This document shows positions 55,007-64,000 of a stretch of DNA of 64,000 nucleotides, piece by piece. Below the pieces are notes generated by a model, which made no database searches, was not told the origin of the DNA, and saw only the letters and a list, made by a program, of their open reading frames with translations. Within the stretch, counting starts at the first letter, position 1; each line of letters begins with the position of its first letter. A program made the position numbers and the translations under genes. The DNA is from JAZKHE01 sp040385525 (lineage in GTDB: Bacteria; Bacteroidota; Bacteroidia; UBA4408): NCBI GenBank assembly GCA_040385525.1, contig JAZKHE010000004.1, positions 124,001-188,000 on the forward strand, written 5' to 3'.

Positions 55007-57421
55007 TTACACTCTAACTCCAATAACACATACATCATCAACTTGCTCTAACTCCCCTTTCCATAATTCAAAAGAAGTATCAATCATTTCACTTTGTTTG
55101 TCCATCTCTTCATTTTGAATTGACAATATCGTTTCTTTCATCTTGGCAGACTTATATTTTTTCCCTTTTTCACCACCAAACTGATCGGCATAACCATCTG
55201 TAAACATATATATCGTATCTCCTTTTTGCAATTGAATTTCGTTAGATGTAAATGGTTTTGGTTCTGCGTATTTGCCAATTGGTTGCTTGTCGGCTTTGTA
55301 TTCGATTAACTCATAATTTGTCATGCTGACGAAGGAAGCATCTCTTGTATTAGATTCTTCGCTACGCTCAGAATGACAAGAGCGGACTATCCACAACGGT
55401 ATATTAGCTCCAGACCATTGCAATTTATTTGTTGTGGTATTTAAAACACATAAACTAATATCCATTCCATCTTTTACTTCTTCATCACTTTTTTCAAACT
55501 CTTTAATTACAATATCTCTTGCTGCATCTAGTATTTTTCCTGATTCAAGCAATCCAAACTCTTTTACACTTCGGTTTAATCCATTATTGCAAATTACACT
55601 TACCATCGCTCCTGGTACACCATGACCTGTACAATCTGCAACTGCAAACAAAACTAAATCAGTTTTGAAATCTAACCAGTAAAAATCTCCTGCAACAATA
55701 TCTTTTGGTTTATACAAAACAAAACTATTTGGCAAGTATTCTTTTATTAAACGCTTTGGTGGAAGAATAGCTGTTTGTATGCGTTTAGCATAATTTATAG
55801 AATCTAAAATTTCTTTGTTTTTTTCATCAACAATATGCTTTTGCTCGTCTGCTTCCTTTTTCTTTATTTCAATTATTATTTTTTGTGCTTTAGTTACTTT
55901 TAATTGATTAAAAACTAAAATTAAAAAACCGCCCACTAAAACTAATGCTATAGCAATAAATATAGAAATAATTTTTTGCTTTTGCTCACGCTCTTCGGCT
56001 ATCTCCAGATTCATTTTATGCTCTGCTTCTTTTACAGCTTGTAGTTTTTCGTACTCATATTTAGTTTGCTGTTTTATTGCTGTTTTTTGATTCTTATCAT
56101 TTTTTATACTATCTCTAAACAAAATATAATTTTCGTAATGGTAAAGTGCAGCACTTGAGTTCCCTAAGGACTTATCGAGTTCATAATTGATTTTAAAAGC
56201 ATCTTGCTGTGTTTCAATCAACTTTACTTCGTTTGCAGTATTTATAGCCACTTGAGCATACATTTGAGCTTTATCATATTTTTTTTGTGCAAACATTAAT
56301 TTTGCCATTGCAGAGTTTGCTTGAGAAAAATCTGATTTGGAATCGGAAGAATAATCTAAGGCTTTTAACAAAAATTGTTCTGCATTTTTAAAATCATTAT
56401 TCTTAAAATAATACAAACCCAAATTAACACAGTTTTTTGCTAAATAAGTTTTGTTGCCCGATTCATTGTTAATTAAATAGGCCTTATAATTATAAAAATA
56501 AGAACTATCATTTTTACCTATTTTACCATACATTACTCCTAAACTACCATATAAAACAGCTTGTCCGGTTTTGTATTCCATTTTTTCGTAAATAGAAATT
56601 CCTTTTTTAAACAAGTTGACAGCTTCATCATACAAATCTTGTTCTTGATAAATTATTGCTATGTTATTTAAAGCTATACCAATATTATTTTTTATGCCTG
56701 CCTTTTCTGAAATTGAAAGTGCTTTTGAATAATATTTTATTGCCGTATCGTAATCGCCAATTGATTTTTTTATGTAACCAATCCACATTAAAGATGTAGA
56801 CTCTCCTTTTGCATCTTTAATTTTATTACGCAAAAAAAGTGCCTTATTATGGTATAAAATAGCCGAATCGGTTAAACCTTTGCCAAAATAAAGTGCACCC
56901 AAATTGCTATAAATGTTTGAGGTTTCAAATGTATCTTTTAGCTGCAATTTATATTTTAATGCTTGTCTATATTTTTTAAAAGCTTCTTCTGACCTTCCTT
57001 GCATATCATCAATAAAAGCTTGCTCTCTAAGTATACCTGATAAAATATCTATTGAGTTAATTTTTTTTGCAACGCTTTCTGATAACTTAAAAAAATAATT
57101 TGTAGAATCTAATTTATCTAAATCGATATATGAGTAAGCAATGTTGTAATATGATTTTGCAATACCATAATCATACTTTATTTTTTGAGAAATGCTAAGT
57201 GCTGAGTTAGCTGTATTTATTGCTTTTCTAAAATCATCAGAATGGTAGTGCGCTGATAAACTATTTAATAAATCAACTTTTTTTCTTAAATCATTCTGAT
57301 TGTTAATTAAGGTAATTAACGAATCTTCTTTTGCATTACCTGCATAAGAATTATTACTAATAAAAAGTGTTATTAAAACAAACGTGATTATACAAATTGA
57401 ATTTAAACTAAATATTTTCAT
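55007..57421 (-). CDS. TPR-TM-SpoIIE phosphatase, array member 1 (repeat insertion)
   Basis: An 804-residue protein: signal peptide (to about 27, NNSYAGN), about ten TPR units (35-440), one membrane helix (about 483-505), a coiled coil (to about 550) and a SpoIIE PP2C domain with AGDFYWL near 576, DCTGHGVPGAM, DGMDISLC, FTDGYADQFGG near 740 and VDDVCVIG. The TPR part should lie in the periplasm and the phosphatase in the cytoplasm. The SpoIIE half is nearly the same as that of the next upstream gene, but here about 23 residues (residues about 679-702, HSERSEE type) are inserted in frame. It is last in the tandem array, 46 bases behind member 2. Confidence 0.9.
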   Translation of the reverse strand: MKIFSLNSICIITFVLITLFISNNSYAGNAKEDSLITLINNQNDLRKKVDLLNSLSAHYHSDDFRKAINTANSALSISQKIKYDYGIAKSYYNIAYSYIDLDKLDSTNYFFKLSESVAKKINSIDILSGILREQAFIDDMQGRSEEAFKKYRQALKYKLQLKDTFETSNIYSNLGALYFGKGLTDSAILYHNKALFLRNKIKDAKGESTSLMWIGYIKKSIGDYDTAIKYYSKALSISEKAGIKNNIGIALNNIAIIYQEQDLYDEAVNLFKKGISIYEKMEYKTGQAVLYGSLGVMYGKIGKNDSSYFYNYKAYLINNESGNKTYLAKNCVNLGLYYFKNNDFKNAEQFLLKALDYSSDSKSDFSQANSAMAKLMFAQKKYDKAQMYAQVAINTANEVKLIETQQDAFKINYELDKSLGNSSAALYHYENYILFRDSIKNDKNQKTAIKQQTKYEYEKLQAVKEAEHKMNLEIAEEREQKQKIISIFIAIALVLVGGFLILVFNQLKVTKAQKIIIEIKKKEADEQKHIVDEKNKEILDSINYAKRIQTAILPPKRLIKEYLPNSFVLYKPKDIVAGDFYWLDFKTDLVLFAVADCTGHGVPGAMVSVICNNGLNRSVKEFGLLESGKILDAARDIVIKEFEKSDEEVKDGMDISLCVLNTTTNKLQWSGANIPLWIVRSCHSERSEESNTRDASFVSMTNYELIEYKADKQPIGKYAEPKPFTSNEIQLQKGDTIYMFTDGYADQFGGEKGKKYKSAKMKETILSIQNEEMDKQSEMIDTSFELWKGELEQVDDVCVIGVRV
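55317..55386. repeat. HSERSEE-type dispersed palindromic repeat, inserted in frame
   Basis: About 65 bases bounded by TGTCATGCTGACGAAGGAAG and AGAATGACA, the ends of a dispersed repeat known in many Bacteroidota genomes. It reads CHSERSEES...DASFVSM in the phosphatase gene. The paralogous gene at 57761-57790 lacks it, so it was inserted after the two genes separated. Confidence 0.8.
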
Positions 57422-57467
57422 TGTAATATTTTAAATTTTAATCATTTTTTATGTCTAAGCGTTCTCG

Positions 57468-59810
57468 TTAAACTCGAACTCCAATAACACATACATCATC
57501 AACTTGTTCTAACTCTCCTTTCCAAGATTCAAATGAAGCATCAATCATTTCTCTTTGCTTTTCCATCTCTTGATTTTGAATTGACAATATCATTTCCTTC
57601 ATCTTCGCTGACTTGTATTTCTTTCCTTTTTCGCCACCAAACTGATCGGCATAACCATCTGTAAATATGTATAATGTATCTCCTTTGTGTAATTCAATTT
57701 CGTTAGTGGTAAATGGCTTGGGCTCTGCGTATTTGCCAATGGGTTGCTTGTCGGCTTTGTATTCTAAAAGTTCACCGTTTCTTACTATCCACAGCGGATT
57801 ATTTGCGCCACTCCATTGCAATTTATTTATTTTTGTATTTAGTACGCACAAACTTATATCCATACCATCTTTTACTTCTTCATCACTTTTTTCAAATTCT
57901 TTTATTACAATGTCTCTTGTCGCATCTAATATTTTTCCTGATTCTAGCAAACCAAACTCTTTTACACTTCGGTTTAATCCATTATTACAAATTACGCTTA
58001 CCATTGCTCCTGGCACACCATGACCAGTACAATCAGCTGCAGCAAACAATATTAAATCTCCTTTGCTTTCCATCCAATAAAAATCGCCAGCAACAATATC
58101 TTTTGGTTTATATAAAATAAAACTATTGGGTAAGTATTCTTTTACTAAACGCTTTGGTGGTAAAATAGCTGTTTGTATGCGCTTTGCATAAGTTATAGAA
58201 TCTAATATTTCTTTATTCTTTTCATCAACAATATGCTTTTGAGTTTCAATTTCATTTTTTTGTTTCGTCAACAAAACATTACTTTTTTTCTTTTGAAGAA
58301 AAGCAAAAAGTAAAACGCCAGAAATAATTAATACAGCAGAAAACCCTAAAATAAATAGAAGTAAACGTTTTTGTTCTTTGTCTTTTTGTAATTGCATTTC
58401 AACATCGCTCAATTCTTTTTGATGATTGAGTTTTAATATTTCTTTTTCTTTTTTTTCGCTTTCGTATTTAACTTCAAGTTCATTTAAAATTTTTAAATTA
58501 TCTTCACTCAACATCGAATCTTTTATAGTCAAATAAAGTTTATGCTGCTCAAGAGCTAAGCTATATTTACCTTGAATGGAATAAATATCTGTAAAATATT
58601 TGTGCGCTTCTTTAAGTGCAAATTTGTAGTTTATCTTTTTTGATAATTCTATAGCTTGTTTTAAAGATAATTCAGCATTCGAAAAATCATTTTTTCCGCC
58701 ATAAGCCAAACCTATATTTATTAGCGACATTGATATACCTGTTTGGTTGTTTAACTCCTTATCAATATTTAATGAATTTGTAAAATGAACAAGTGCTTTG
58801 TTTGCATCGCCTTTATCTTTAGCAACTAATCCTAAATTATTATAAACATTTGCTAGGTTTCGTTTATTATTAATTTCGTTATTTATAATTAGTGCTTTAT
58901 TAAAAAAATATTCTGCCGAATCATATTTTTTTAATTCGTAATTAACTAAACCTATTCTATTATAAACCGTTGCTGTTCCTCCTCTTGTGTTATTTTTACT
59001 ATATAAATCCAAAGCTTTCGCAAAAAACTCAAGTGCTTTGTCATAAATTTTCATTTCGTTATAAATGCCACCTATGTTTTCTAAAGAAAAAGGAATTGCC
59101 ATTTGATTTCCTGTTTTTTCTTTAACCTCTAACGATTTATAATGATATTCTAAAGCTTTGTTGTAATTGCCTTTATTTTTAAAAAGAATGCCTAAATTAT
59201 TGTAGCCTTTGGCTAAACCAATTGAATCATTTACAATAATATAAAATTTTAATGCTTTGTTAAAATACTCTTCTGCTTTAGTTTGATTTCCTTCTCTTGC
59301 ATAAAAAACGCCAATGTTTGATAGCGATGTTCCTATTGTTACTGTATCTTTTTCTTGCTCTTTTAAATTTAAAGATTTTAAATAATAATCGATTGCTTTG
59401 GGCTTATCATACATATCTTCGTATATCATTCCCAAATTATTATAAGCATAAGCTAACTTTTTATTATTATTTATTTTACTAAAAATACCAGCCGCTTTAT
59501 TAGTAAAATCTAATGCTAAATTTAAACTATCGTGTAAATGATATATGTCGCCAATATTTAAATACGCAGTTCCCAATTTGTTTACATCTTTTGCTTTGAT
59601 TGATAAAACACGACTTTGTTGAGTATATTCCAGTGCCTTTTTTATATCAGTTTTTTTATACTCCAAACCGATACGTTGTAATATAGAAATTCTAGCAGTA
59701 TCACTTTTTTCAGTTTTTAAAACCAACAATAAAGAGTCTAACCTTTTAGATTCTTGAGCGAGCAAAGTATTAAAAAAAATTAAACTCAATAAAAGTAAAC
59801 TATATCTCAT
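57468..59810 (-). CDS. TPR-TM-SpoIIE phosphatase, array member 2 (no insertion)
   Basis: A 780-residue protein: signal peptide (ending LLAQE), many TPR units (about 40-440: AYNNLGMIYEDMYDKPKAIDYYLKSL...), a membrane helix (about 480-504), a coiled coil (KQKNEIETQKHIVDEKNKEILD) and a SpoIIE domain with AGDFYWM near 573, DCTGHGVPGAM, DGMDISLC, FTDGYADQFGG and VDDVCVIG. The loop WIVRNGELLEYKADK is short and continuous, giving the uninterrupted form for the array. The C-terminal half is close to member 1; the TPR half is not. The start of member 1 is 46 bases from this stop. Confidence 0.9.
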   Translation of the reverse strand: MRYSLLLLSLIFFNTLLAQESKRLDSLLLVLKTEKSDTARISILQRIGLEYKKTDIKKALEYTQQSRVLSIKAKDVNKLGTAYLNIGDIYHLHDSLNLALDFTNKAAGIFSKINNNKKLAYAYNNLGMIYEDMYDKPKAIDYYLKSLNLKEQEKDTVTIGTSLSNIGVFYAREGNQTKAEEYFNKALKFYIIVNDSIGLAKGYNNLGILFKNKGNYNKALEYHYKSLEVKEKTGNQMAIPFSLENIGGIYNEMKIYDKALEFFAKALDLYSKNNTRGGTATVYNRIGLVNYELKKYDSAEYFFNKALIINNEINNKRNLANVYNNLGLVAKDKGDANKALVHFTNSLNIDKELNNQTGISMSLINIGLAYGGKNDFSNAELSLKQAIELSKKINYKFALKEAHKYFTDIYSIQGKYSLALEQHKLYLTIKDSMLSEDNLKILNELEVKYESEKKEKEILKLNHQKELSDVEMQLQKDKEQKRLLLFILGFSAVLIISGVLLFAFLQKKKSNVLLTKQKNEIETQKHIVDEKNKEILDSITYAKRIQTAILPPKRLVKEYLPNSFILYKPKDIVAGDFYWMESKGDLILFAAADCTGHGVPGAMVSVICNNGLNRSVKEFGLLESGKILDATRDIVIKEFEKSDEEVKDGMDISLCVLNTKINKLQWSGANNPLWIVRNGELLEYKADKQPIGKYAEPKPFTTNEIELHKGDTLYIFTDGYADQFGGEKGKKYKSAKMKEMILSIQNQEMEKQREMIDASFESWKGELEQVDDVCVIGVRV

Positions 59811-59817
59811 AACTCAA

Positions 59818-61878
59818 TTATATGTTGATACCAATTAAACACACATCATCTATTTGCTCCAAATTTCCTCTCCATAATTCAAAAGATTCATCGATTAATT
59901 TTTGTTGTGTTTCCATTTCTTCATTTTGAATCGATAGAAGTAACTCTTTCATTTTAGAACCTTTGTATTTTTTTCCTTTTTCGCCTCCAAACTGATCAGC
60001 ATAACCATCTGTAAATATGTACAAACTATCGTCTTTTTGTAATTCTATTTCGTTTGTAGTAAATGGCTTTAAATCTGCGTATTTACCAATGGGTTGTTTA
60101 TCGGCTTTGTATTCTAGTAAGATGTGAGAATTAAGATTTGAGATTTGAGAACCTAGTTTCTCTGTCTCATATCTATTATCTCCTATCTCACGTCTAATTA
60201 TCCACAAGGGATTATTCGCGCCACTCCACAGCAATTTTTTAGTTTTAAAATCGATAACGCACAAACTTATATCCATTCCGTCTTTTACTTCGCTTTCACT
60301 CTTTTCAAATGTTTCTATTACAAGCTCTCTTACTTTATCTAAAATTTTACCAGGCTCTGTTAATCCAAATTCTTTTACAGTTCTGTTAAGTGCATTGCTA
60401 CATACAACGCTTACCATTGCTCCCGGAACTCCATGTCCTGTACAATCTGCAGCAGCAATCATTACTAAATCGTTTTTATGTTCTAACCAATAAAAATCGC
60501 CGGCAACAATATCTTTTGGTTTGTATAAAATAAAACTATTAGGTAAATATTTTTGAATTAAGTTATTAGGCGGTAAAATGGCTTGTTGTAAACGTTTTGC
60601 ATAGGTTATAGAATCTACTATTTCTTTCTGTTTTTCTTCTACTAAATGTTTTTGTTGCTCTACAATGTTTTTTTGATTATCGATAATTTGTTTTTGTCTT
60701 TGAGTTAATTTATATCTTGAATAGGAAAACAAACCAAAAGATAAAAAAAGCACCAAGCCAATAATTGAAAATAATATTACTTGTTTTTGTTTTTTAAGTT
60801 CTAATTTATCTAATTCTTTATCCTTGTTAAGTAAAGCAATTTCTTTTTGTTTTTTATCTGTTTCGTATTTAGTAGCGAGTTCTGCATTACTTTTAGCTAA
60901 CTCATCAACATACAAGGAATCTTTGTAGAAAGACCAATTTCTTGTTGCATTATAGGCTTCTTTAAACTGACCTTTATTGTAATAAATTTGACTTAAAATA
61001 TCATAACTATTTTTCAAGTTATTTCTTGATTTAGTGATTGCAGAATATTCTAATGCTTTTTTTGCGTAAAGCAATGCTTTGTCATGTTTATTTTCAATTA
61101 AATAAATTGAAGCAATATTATTATAAGACAAAGATAATTCAGCTATCTCTTTGTTTTTTTCTTTAATTGTTGACGATTTTAAATAATATTGAAGCGCTTT
61201 GGCGTAATTTTTTTTATAGTCAAAAAAAATCCCTAAATTGTTATAAACAAGCGCTAAGCCTTTTTCATCATTCAATTCGGTTAAAATTTTCTCAGCTTCA
61301 ATATAAGATAAATAAGCAGAATCAATTTTTGAATTATGTAGTTTTTGATATACACCTCCAATATTAATATATGATTTGGCCATTCCTTTTTTATCGCCCA
61401 ACTCTTTTTTCTGACTAAGTGATTTGTACAAATATTGAAGAGCTACATCATATTTTTGCTGCAATTTAAAAAGGTTTCCAATATTATTTAAAACAGCAGC
61501 AACTTTGTTTTTATTAGCATTTGAAGGTGTAGTTTCTAAAATATTTTCTTTTATTTTCAAACATTTAAAAAAAGATTCCAATGCAAGTTTATAATCACCT
61601 TTATTGGCATAAGAAACACCTAAGCCATTATATATATCGCTAAGTTTTTTATTATGTTTTAATTTTAAAGCCAATATAATACCCTGCTTACCATATTTTA
61701 TGGCTCTATCTGCATCATTAGATTTATTCTCTTCTAAAAGACTTATTAAAAAATCCAACTTAACAGAATCAATAGATGTTTTTAAAAGTTTATCCTCAAG
61801 TGTTTGATTGTTACTTTGGCAAAAACTGAAATTAAAAAAAACGAGTATACTAAGTATACACAATAATATTTTCTTCAT
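59818..61878 (-). CDS. TPR-TM-SpoIIE phosphatase, array member 3 (repeat insertion)
   Basis: A 686-residue protein: signal peptide (ending NFSFCQS), TPR units (about 30-320), a membrane helix (about 365-387), a coiled coil with KQKQIIDNQKNIVEQQKHLV, and a SpoIIE domain (AGDFYWLE near 459, DCTGHGVPGAM, DGMDISLC, FTDGYADQFGG, IDDVCLIG). Its phosphatase half pairs with member 4 (SNALNRTVKEFGLTEPGKILDKVRELVI). In the same loop as member 1 it has a different insertion, beginning REIGDNRYETEKLGS. Seven bases separate it from member 2's start. Confidence 0.9.
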   Translation of the reverse strand: MKKILLCILSILVFFNFSFCQSNNQTLEDKLLKTSIDSVKLDFLISLLEENKSNDADRAIKYGKQGIILALKLKHNKKLSDIYNGLGVSYANKGDYKLALESFFKCLKIKENILETTPSNANKNKVAAVLNNIGNLFKLQQKYDVALQYLYKSLSQKKELGDKKGMAKSYINIGGVYQKLHNSKIDSAYLSYIEAEKILTELNDEKGLALVYNNLGIFFDYKKNYAKALQYYLKSSTIKEKNKEIAELSLSYNNIASIYLIENKHDKALLYAKKALEYSAITKSRNNLKNSYDILSQIYYNKGQFKEAYNATRNWSFYKDSLYVDELAKSNAELATKYETDKKQKEIALLNKDKELDKLELKKQKQVILFSIIGLVLFLSFGLFSYSRYKLTQRQKQIIDNQKNIVEQQKHLVEEKQKEIVDSITYAKRLQQAILPPNNLIQKYLPNSFILYKPKDIVAGDFYWLEHKNDLVMIAAADCTGHGVPGAMVSVVCSNALNRTVKEFGLTEPGKILDKVRELVIETFEKSESEVKDGMDISLCVIDFKTKKLLWSGANNPLWIIRREIGDNRYETEKLGSQISNLNSHILLEYKADKQPIGKYADLKPFTTNEIELQKDDSLYIFTDGYADQFGGEKGKKYKGSKMKELLLSIQNEEMETQQKLIDESFELWRGNLEQIDDVCLIGINI
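60119..60193. repeat. GATTTGAGA-type repeat tract inserted in frame
   Basis: About 75 bases of short repeated words (AAGATTTGAGATTTGAGA, TCTCATATCTATTATCTCC) within the loop between WIIR and LLEYKADK. It is absent from member 2. Copies of similar short-word tracts are frequent in Bacteroidota intergenic DNA. Confidence 0.65.
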
Positions 61879-61882
61879 TATT

Positions 61883-63895
61883 TTAAATTCTAATTCCGAT
61901 TAAACACACATCATCAACCTGCTCTCCTTCTCCCTTCCATGTTTCAAAATCCTTATCAAGTATTTCATTTTGCACTTCAGCAGATTTATCTGCATTGCAT
62001 AATAATTTTTCTCTTAAACGTTTATACGTATATTTTTTTCCTTTTTCGCCTCCAAACTGATCGGCATAACCATCTGTAAATATGTATATAGTGTCTTCTT
62101 TTTTTAAATTAATTTCGTTAGTGGTAAATGGTTTTTGTTCTGCGTATTTACCTATAGGTTGTTTGTCTGCTTTGTATTCTAGTAAGATGTTAGAATTAAG
62201 ATTTGAGACATTAGAACCTGGTTGATCGGTCTCTTGTTTATTATCTCCTATCTCTCGTCTAATTATCCACAAGGGATTATTCGCGCCACTCCATTGCAGT
62301 TTTTTAGTTTTAAAATCTATAACACACAAACTTATATCCATTCCATCTTTTACTTCGCTTTCACTTTTTTCAAATGTTTCTATTACAAGTTCTCTTACTT
62401 TATCTAAAATTTTGCCTGGCTCCGTTAATCCAAATTCTTTAACAGTTCTGTTAAGTGCATTACTACAAACAACGCTTACCATTGCTCCCGGAACTCCATG
62501 TCCGGTACAATCGGCAGCGGCAATCATTATTAAATCATTCTTAACTTCAAGCCAATAAAAATCGCCTGCAACAATATCTTTTGGTTTATATAAAATAAAA
62601 CTATTGGGTAAATGTTTTTGAATTAAATTATCGGGCGGTAAAATTGCTTGTTGTAAGCGCTTTGCGTATGTTATAGAATCTACAATTTCTTTTTGTTTTT
62701 CATCAACTAAATGTTTTTGTTTTTCAATTACATCTTTTTGTTTACGAATTAGCTTCAGTCTCGAAAATAAATAATAAGAAAATAGTATTACAAGTATTAA
62801 AACAACTGATACTAAAACAATAAACAAACGCTGTTTTTTTGATTCAATTTGTTGCAATTCATCTTTGCGTATTTGCTCTGCTTTTTGCGCCTCAATTTTT
62901 TTCTCATATTGAAATTCAGTTTCTAATTTTGCAATTTCGGCGGCACTACTTTCACTTTTTACACTGTCTCTTATTTGGATATATTTTTTATAATATGTTA
63001 ATGCAAATGCTGGATTATTTGTTTTTTCGTAAAGCAAATTAAAAACTTTATACGATTCCATTTCGGCTTCTTTAATTTGATATTTTGAAGATATTTGCAA
63101 AGCTAAATCGGCATATTTTTTTGCGAGTTTATAATCGCCAAGCTCTAAATAATTATTTGCAATTTCAGCATAAGTATAACTAATATTAAATACTTCTTTT
63201 AATTCTATAAAAATTGCTAGCGCTTTAAAATGATAATCAAGTGCCGATTTATATTTTTTTAAATCGAAATTATTATTAGCCAAATTATAATAACTAGTTG
63301 CCATTCCTTTTACATCGTTATTTTTTTCGCGGATGGCTAAGGCTTTTTTATGATAAAATTCAGAAGAATCTATTTGACGTAACTGCGAATATACATTACC
63401 TATATTGTTGTAGCTTGCTGAAATTCCCTTTTCATCGTTTAGCTGTTGTTTTATAGCTAACGATTTAGAATGATAAGATATGGCTTTATCGAACTCACCT
63501 TTACTAACATACACAAGTCCTATGTTATTATAGCAGGTAGCAATACCACGTTTATTTTTAATTTTTTCGTTTTGTGCCAATGCAGCAAAATTATTTTTAA
63601 GAGCGTTCGAATAATCACCACGCTGATAAGCTATAACGCCAAGTGCACTGTATGCTTTAGCAATTCCTTTGTAATAATTTATTTTATGAGCTATCTCTAA
63701 ACTTCTTTCAGCATATTGTTGTGCTTCAAAGGCTTTATTGCCACTTACTTCATAAGCCAGTTCGTTTAGTATATCAACTTTAGCAGTATCCGTTTTTTCA
63801 TTTTTAAGCACTACCAACAAGGAGTCTTCTATTGAAGATTGTGCCTTCAGCAGAATAAATGAACTAATAAATAGTAAAGTAAAATAATACTTCAT
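61883..63895 (-). CDS. TPR-TM-SpoIIE phosphatase, array member 4 (repeat insertion)
   Basis: From ATG 63895 the protein has 670 residues, starting with signal peptide MKYYFTLLFISSFILLKAQS; an earlier start at 63964 would add a basic, non-secretory tail. The chosen ATG overlaps the stop of the upstream gene (TAATG). TPR units (about 30-300) are followed by a membrane helix (about 355-378), a coiled coil and a SpoIIE domain (AGDFYWLE near 443, DCTGHGVPGAM, DGMDISLC, FTDGYADQFGG, VDDVCLIG). It shares with member 3 the loop insertion REIGDN...ET...SNLNS. Four bases separate it from member 3's start. Confidence 0.9.
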   Translation of the reverse strand: MKYYFTLLFISSFILLKAQSSIEDSLLVVLKNEKTDTAKVDILNELAYEVSGNKAFEAQQYAERSLEIAHKINYYKGIAKAYSALGVIAYQRGDYSNALKNNFAALAQNEKIKNKRGIATCYNNIGLVYVSKGEFDKAISYHSKSLAIKQQLNDEKGISASYNNIGNVYSQLRQIDSSEFYHKKALAIREKNNDVKGMATSYYNLANNNFDLKKYKSALDYHFKALAIFIELKEVFNISYTYAEIANNYLELGDYKLAKKYADLALQISSKYQIKEAEMESYKVFNLLYEKTNNPAFALTYYKKYIQIRDSVKSESSAAEIAKLETEFQYEKKIEAQKAEQIRKDELQQIESKKQRLFIVLVSVVLILVILFSYYLFSRLKLIRKQKDVIEKQKHLVDEKQKEIVDSITYAKRLQQAILPPDNLIQKHLPNSFILYKPKDIVAGDFYWLEVKNDLIMIAAADCTGHGVPGAMVSVVCSNALNRTVKEFGLTEPGKILDKVRELVIETFEKSESEVKDGMDISLCVIDFKTKKLQWSGANNPLWIIRREIGDNKQETDQPGSNVSNLNSNILLEYKADKQPIGKYAEQKPFTTNEINLKKEDTIYIFTDGYADQFGGEKGKKYTYKRLREKLLCNADKSAEVQNEILDKDFETWKGEGEQVDDVCLIGIRI
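62182..62260. repeat. Repeat tract shared with member 3
   Basis: Short-word tract at the same loop position, aligned with that at 60119-60193 (AAGATTTGAGA, TTATCTCCTATCTC) but drifted. It shows that this insertion is older than the split of members 3 and 4. Confidence 0.65.
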
Positions 63896-64000
63896 TAACT
63901 GATATCGCTTATTTTGATTGTTTCTTTTGCCTTGATTCCTCTTTCGCCTCTTTCTAGTGTACATGCTTCATTCACCGGATCGTGCTCAAAAAATAGTATG
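63895..64000 (-). CDS. C-terminal end of an MBL-fold metallo-hydrolase (partial)
   Basis: A minus-strand frame from the window edge ends at TAA (63895-63897), which overlaps the ATG of array member 4 by one base. The 34 codons read ILFFEHDPVNEACTLERGERG and a last stretch ending in SDIS. FFEHDPVNE-CT is typical of the C-terminus of a Bacteroidota MBL-fold metallo-hydrolase, as I recall it, but the catalytic HxHxDH lies beyond the window. It is probably the first or an early gene of the array's operon. Confidence 0.5.
   Translation of the reverse strand, partial: ILFFEHDPVNEACTLERGERGIKAKETIKISDIS

Noticed and set aside
55317..55386. A frameshift or sequencing error in array member 1
   Set aside because: The extra residues are exactly in frame and match the ends of a known dispersed repeat, with homology resuming on both sides.

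Overview
The window is AT-rich, densely coded DNA from a member of the Bacteroidota. This is supported by two type IX secretion (T9SS) cargo proteins with C-terminal sorting domains, by many families typical of that phylum (BatA, DUF5686, DUF4199, DUF2911, DUF3467, OmpL-like porins, TPR-SpoIIE proteins), by lipoprotein and signal-peptide styles, and by TAnnTTTG-type promoter motifs close to start codons. No rRNA, CRISPR array, prophage or conjugative element is visible. One tRNA-Leu(GAG) is present.

Layout. 0-6.7 kb: PhoH-like ATPase (cut by the left edge), a BatA-type membrane protein, a dihydroorotase homologue without its metal ligands, MnmD, and a REP-associated transposase flanked by inverted double hairpins. 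6.7-21.5 kb: a large BNR/sortilin-like secreted protein, then a potassium-themed region. It holds a 2TM K+ channel fused to a 12-residue-repeat solenoid, a DUF5686 protein, an OmpL-like porin, a small protein, Kup, a KdpE-like regulator, a KdpD-like kinase and a second porin. A 390-base gene-free gap carries short palindromic repeats. 21.5-35 kb: SixA-like phosphatase, DUF4199, Pcm, a Gfo/Idh/MocA oxidoreductase, a lipoprotein, a polyprenyl glycosylphosphotransferase, hydroxybutyryl-CoA dehydrogenase, DUF3467, a STAS-like protein, a 50-residue small protein, a T9SS BNR protein, YqaA, cyclophilin, M23/LysM peptidase, SH3 protein and thioredoxin reductase. 35-43 kb: a dicarboxylate symporter, cytochrome c, HEAT protein, SMR exporter, then a phosphoethanolamine transferase paired with a menorin/GDPD-like protein, TauE/SafE, the tRNA and a soluble TPR-SpoIIE phosphatase. 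43-55 kb: secreted and envelope proteins (TPM, CAP, MORN/YwqK, DUF2911), a stomatin whose 5' region is duplicated upstream, a fused E1 alpha-beta dehydrogenase, and a G8-like T9SS cargo protein.

55-64 kb holds the most striking block: four tandem minus-strand genes for TPR-transmembrane-SpoIIE phosphatases. They are very tightly packed and start by TAATG overlap with an upstream metallo-hydrolase gene that runs off the right edge. The phosphatase domains form two near-identical pairs while the TPR sensor halves differ. Three of the four carry repeat DNA inserted in frame at the same loop of the phosphatase domain; the fourth keeps what looks like the empty site.

The best candidates for something little described are the solenoid-K+ channel with the neighbouring KdpDE/Kup/porin genes, and the TPR-SpoIIE array with its repeat-tolerant loop. 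All functional statements rest on motif reading; no database search was run.
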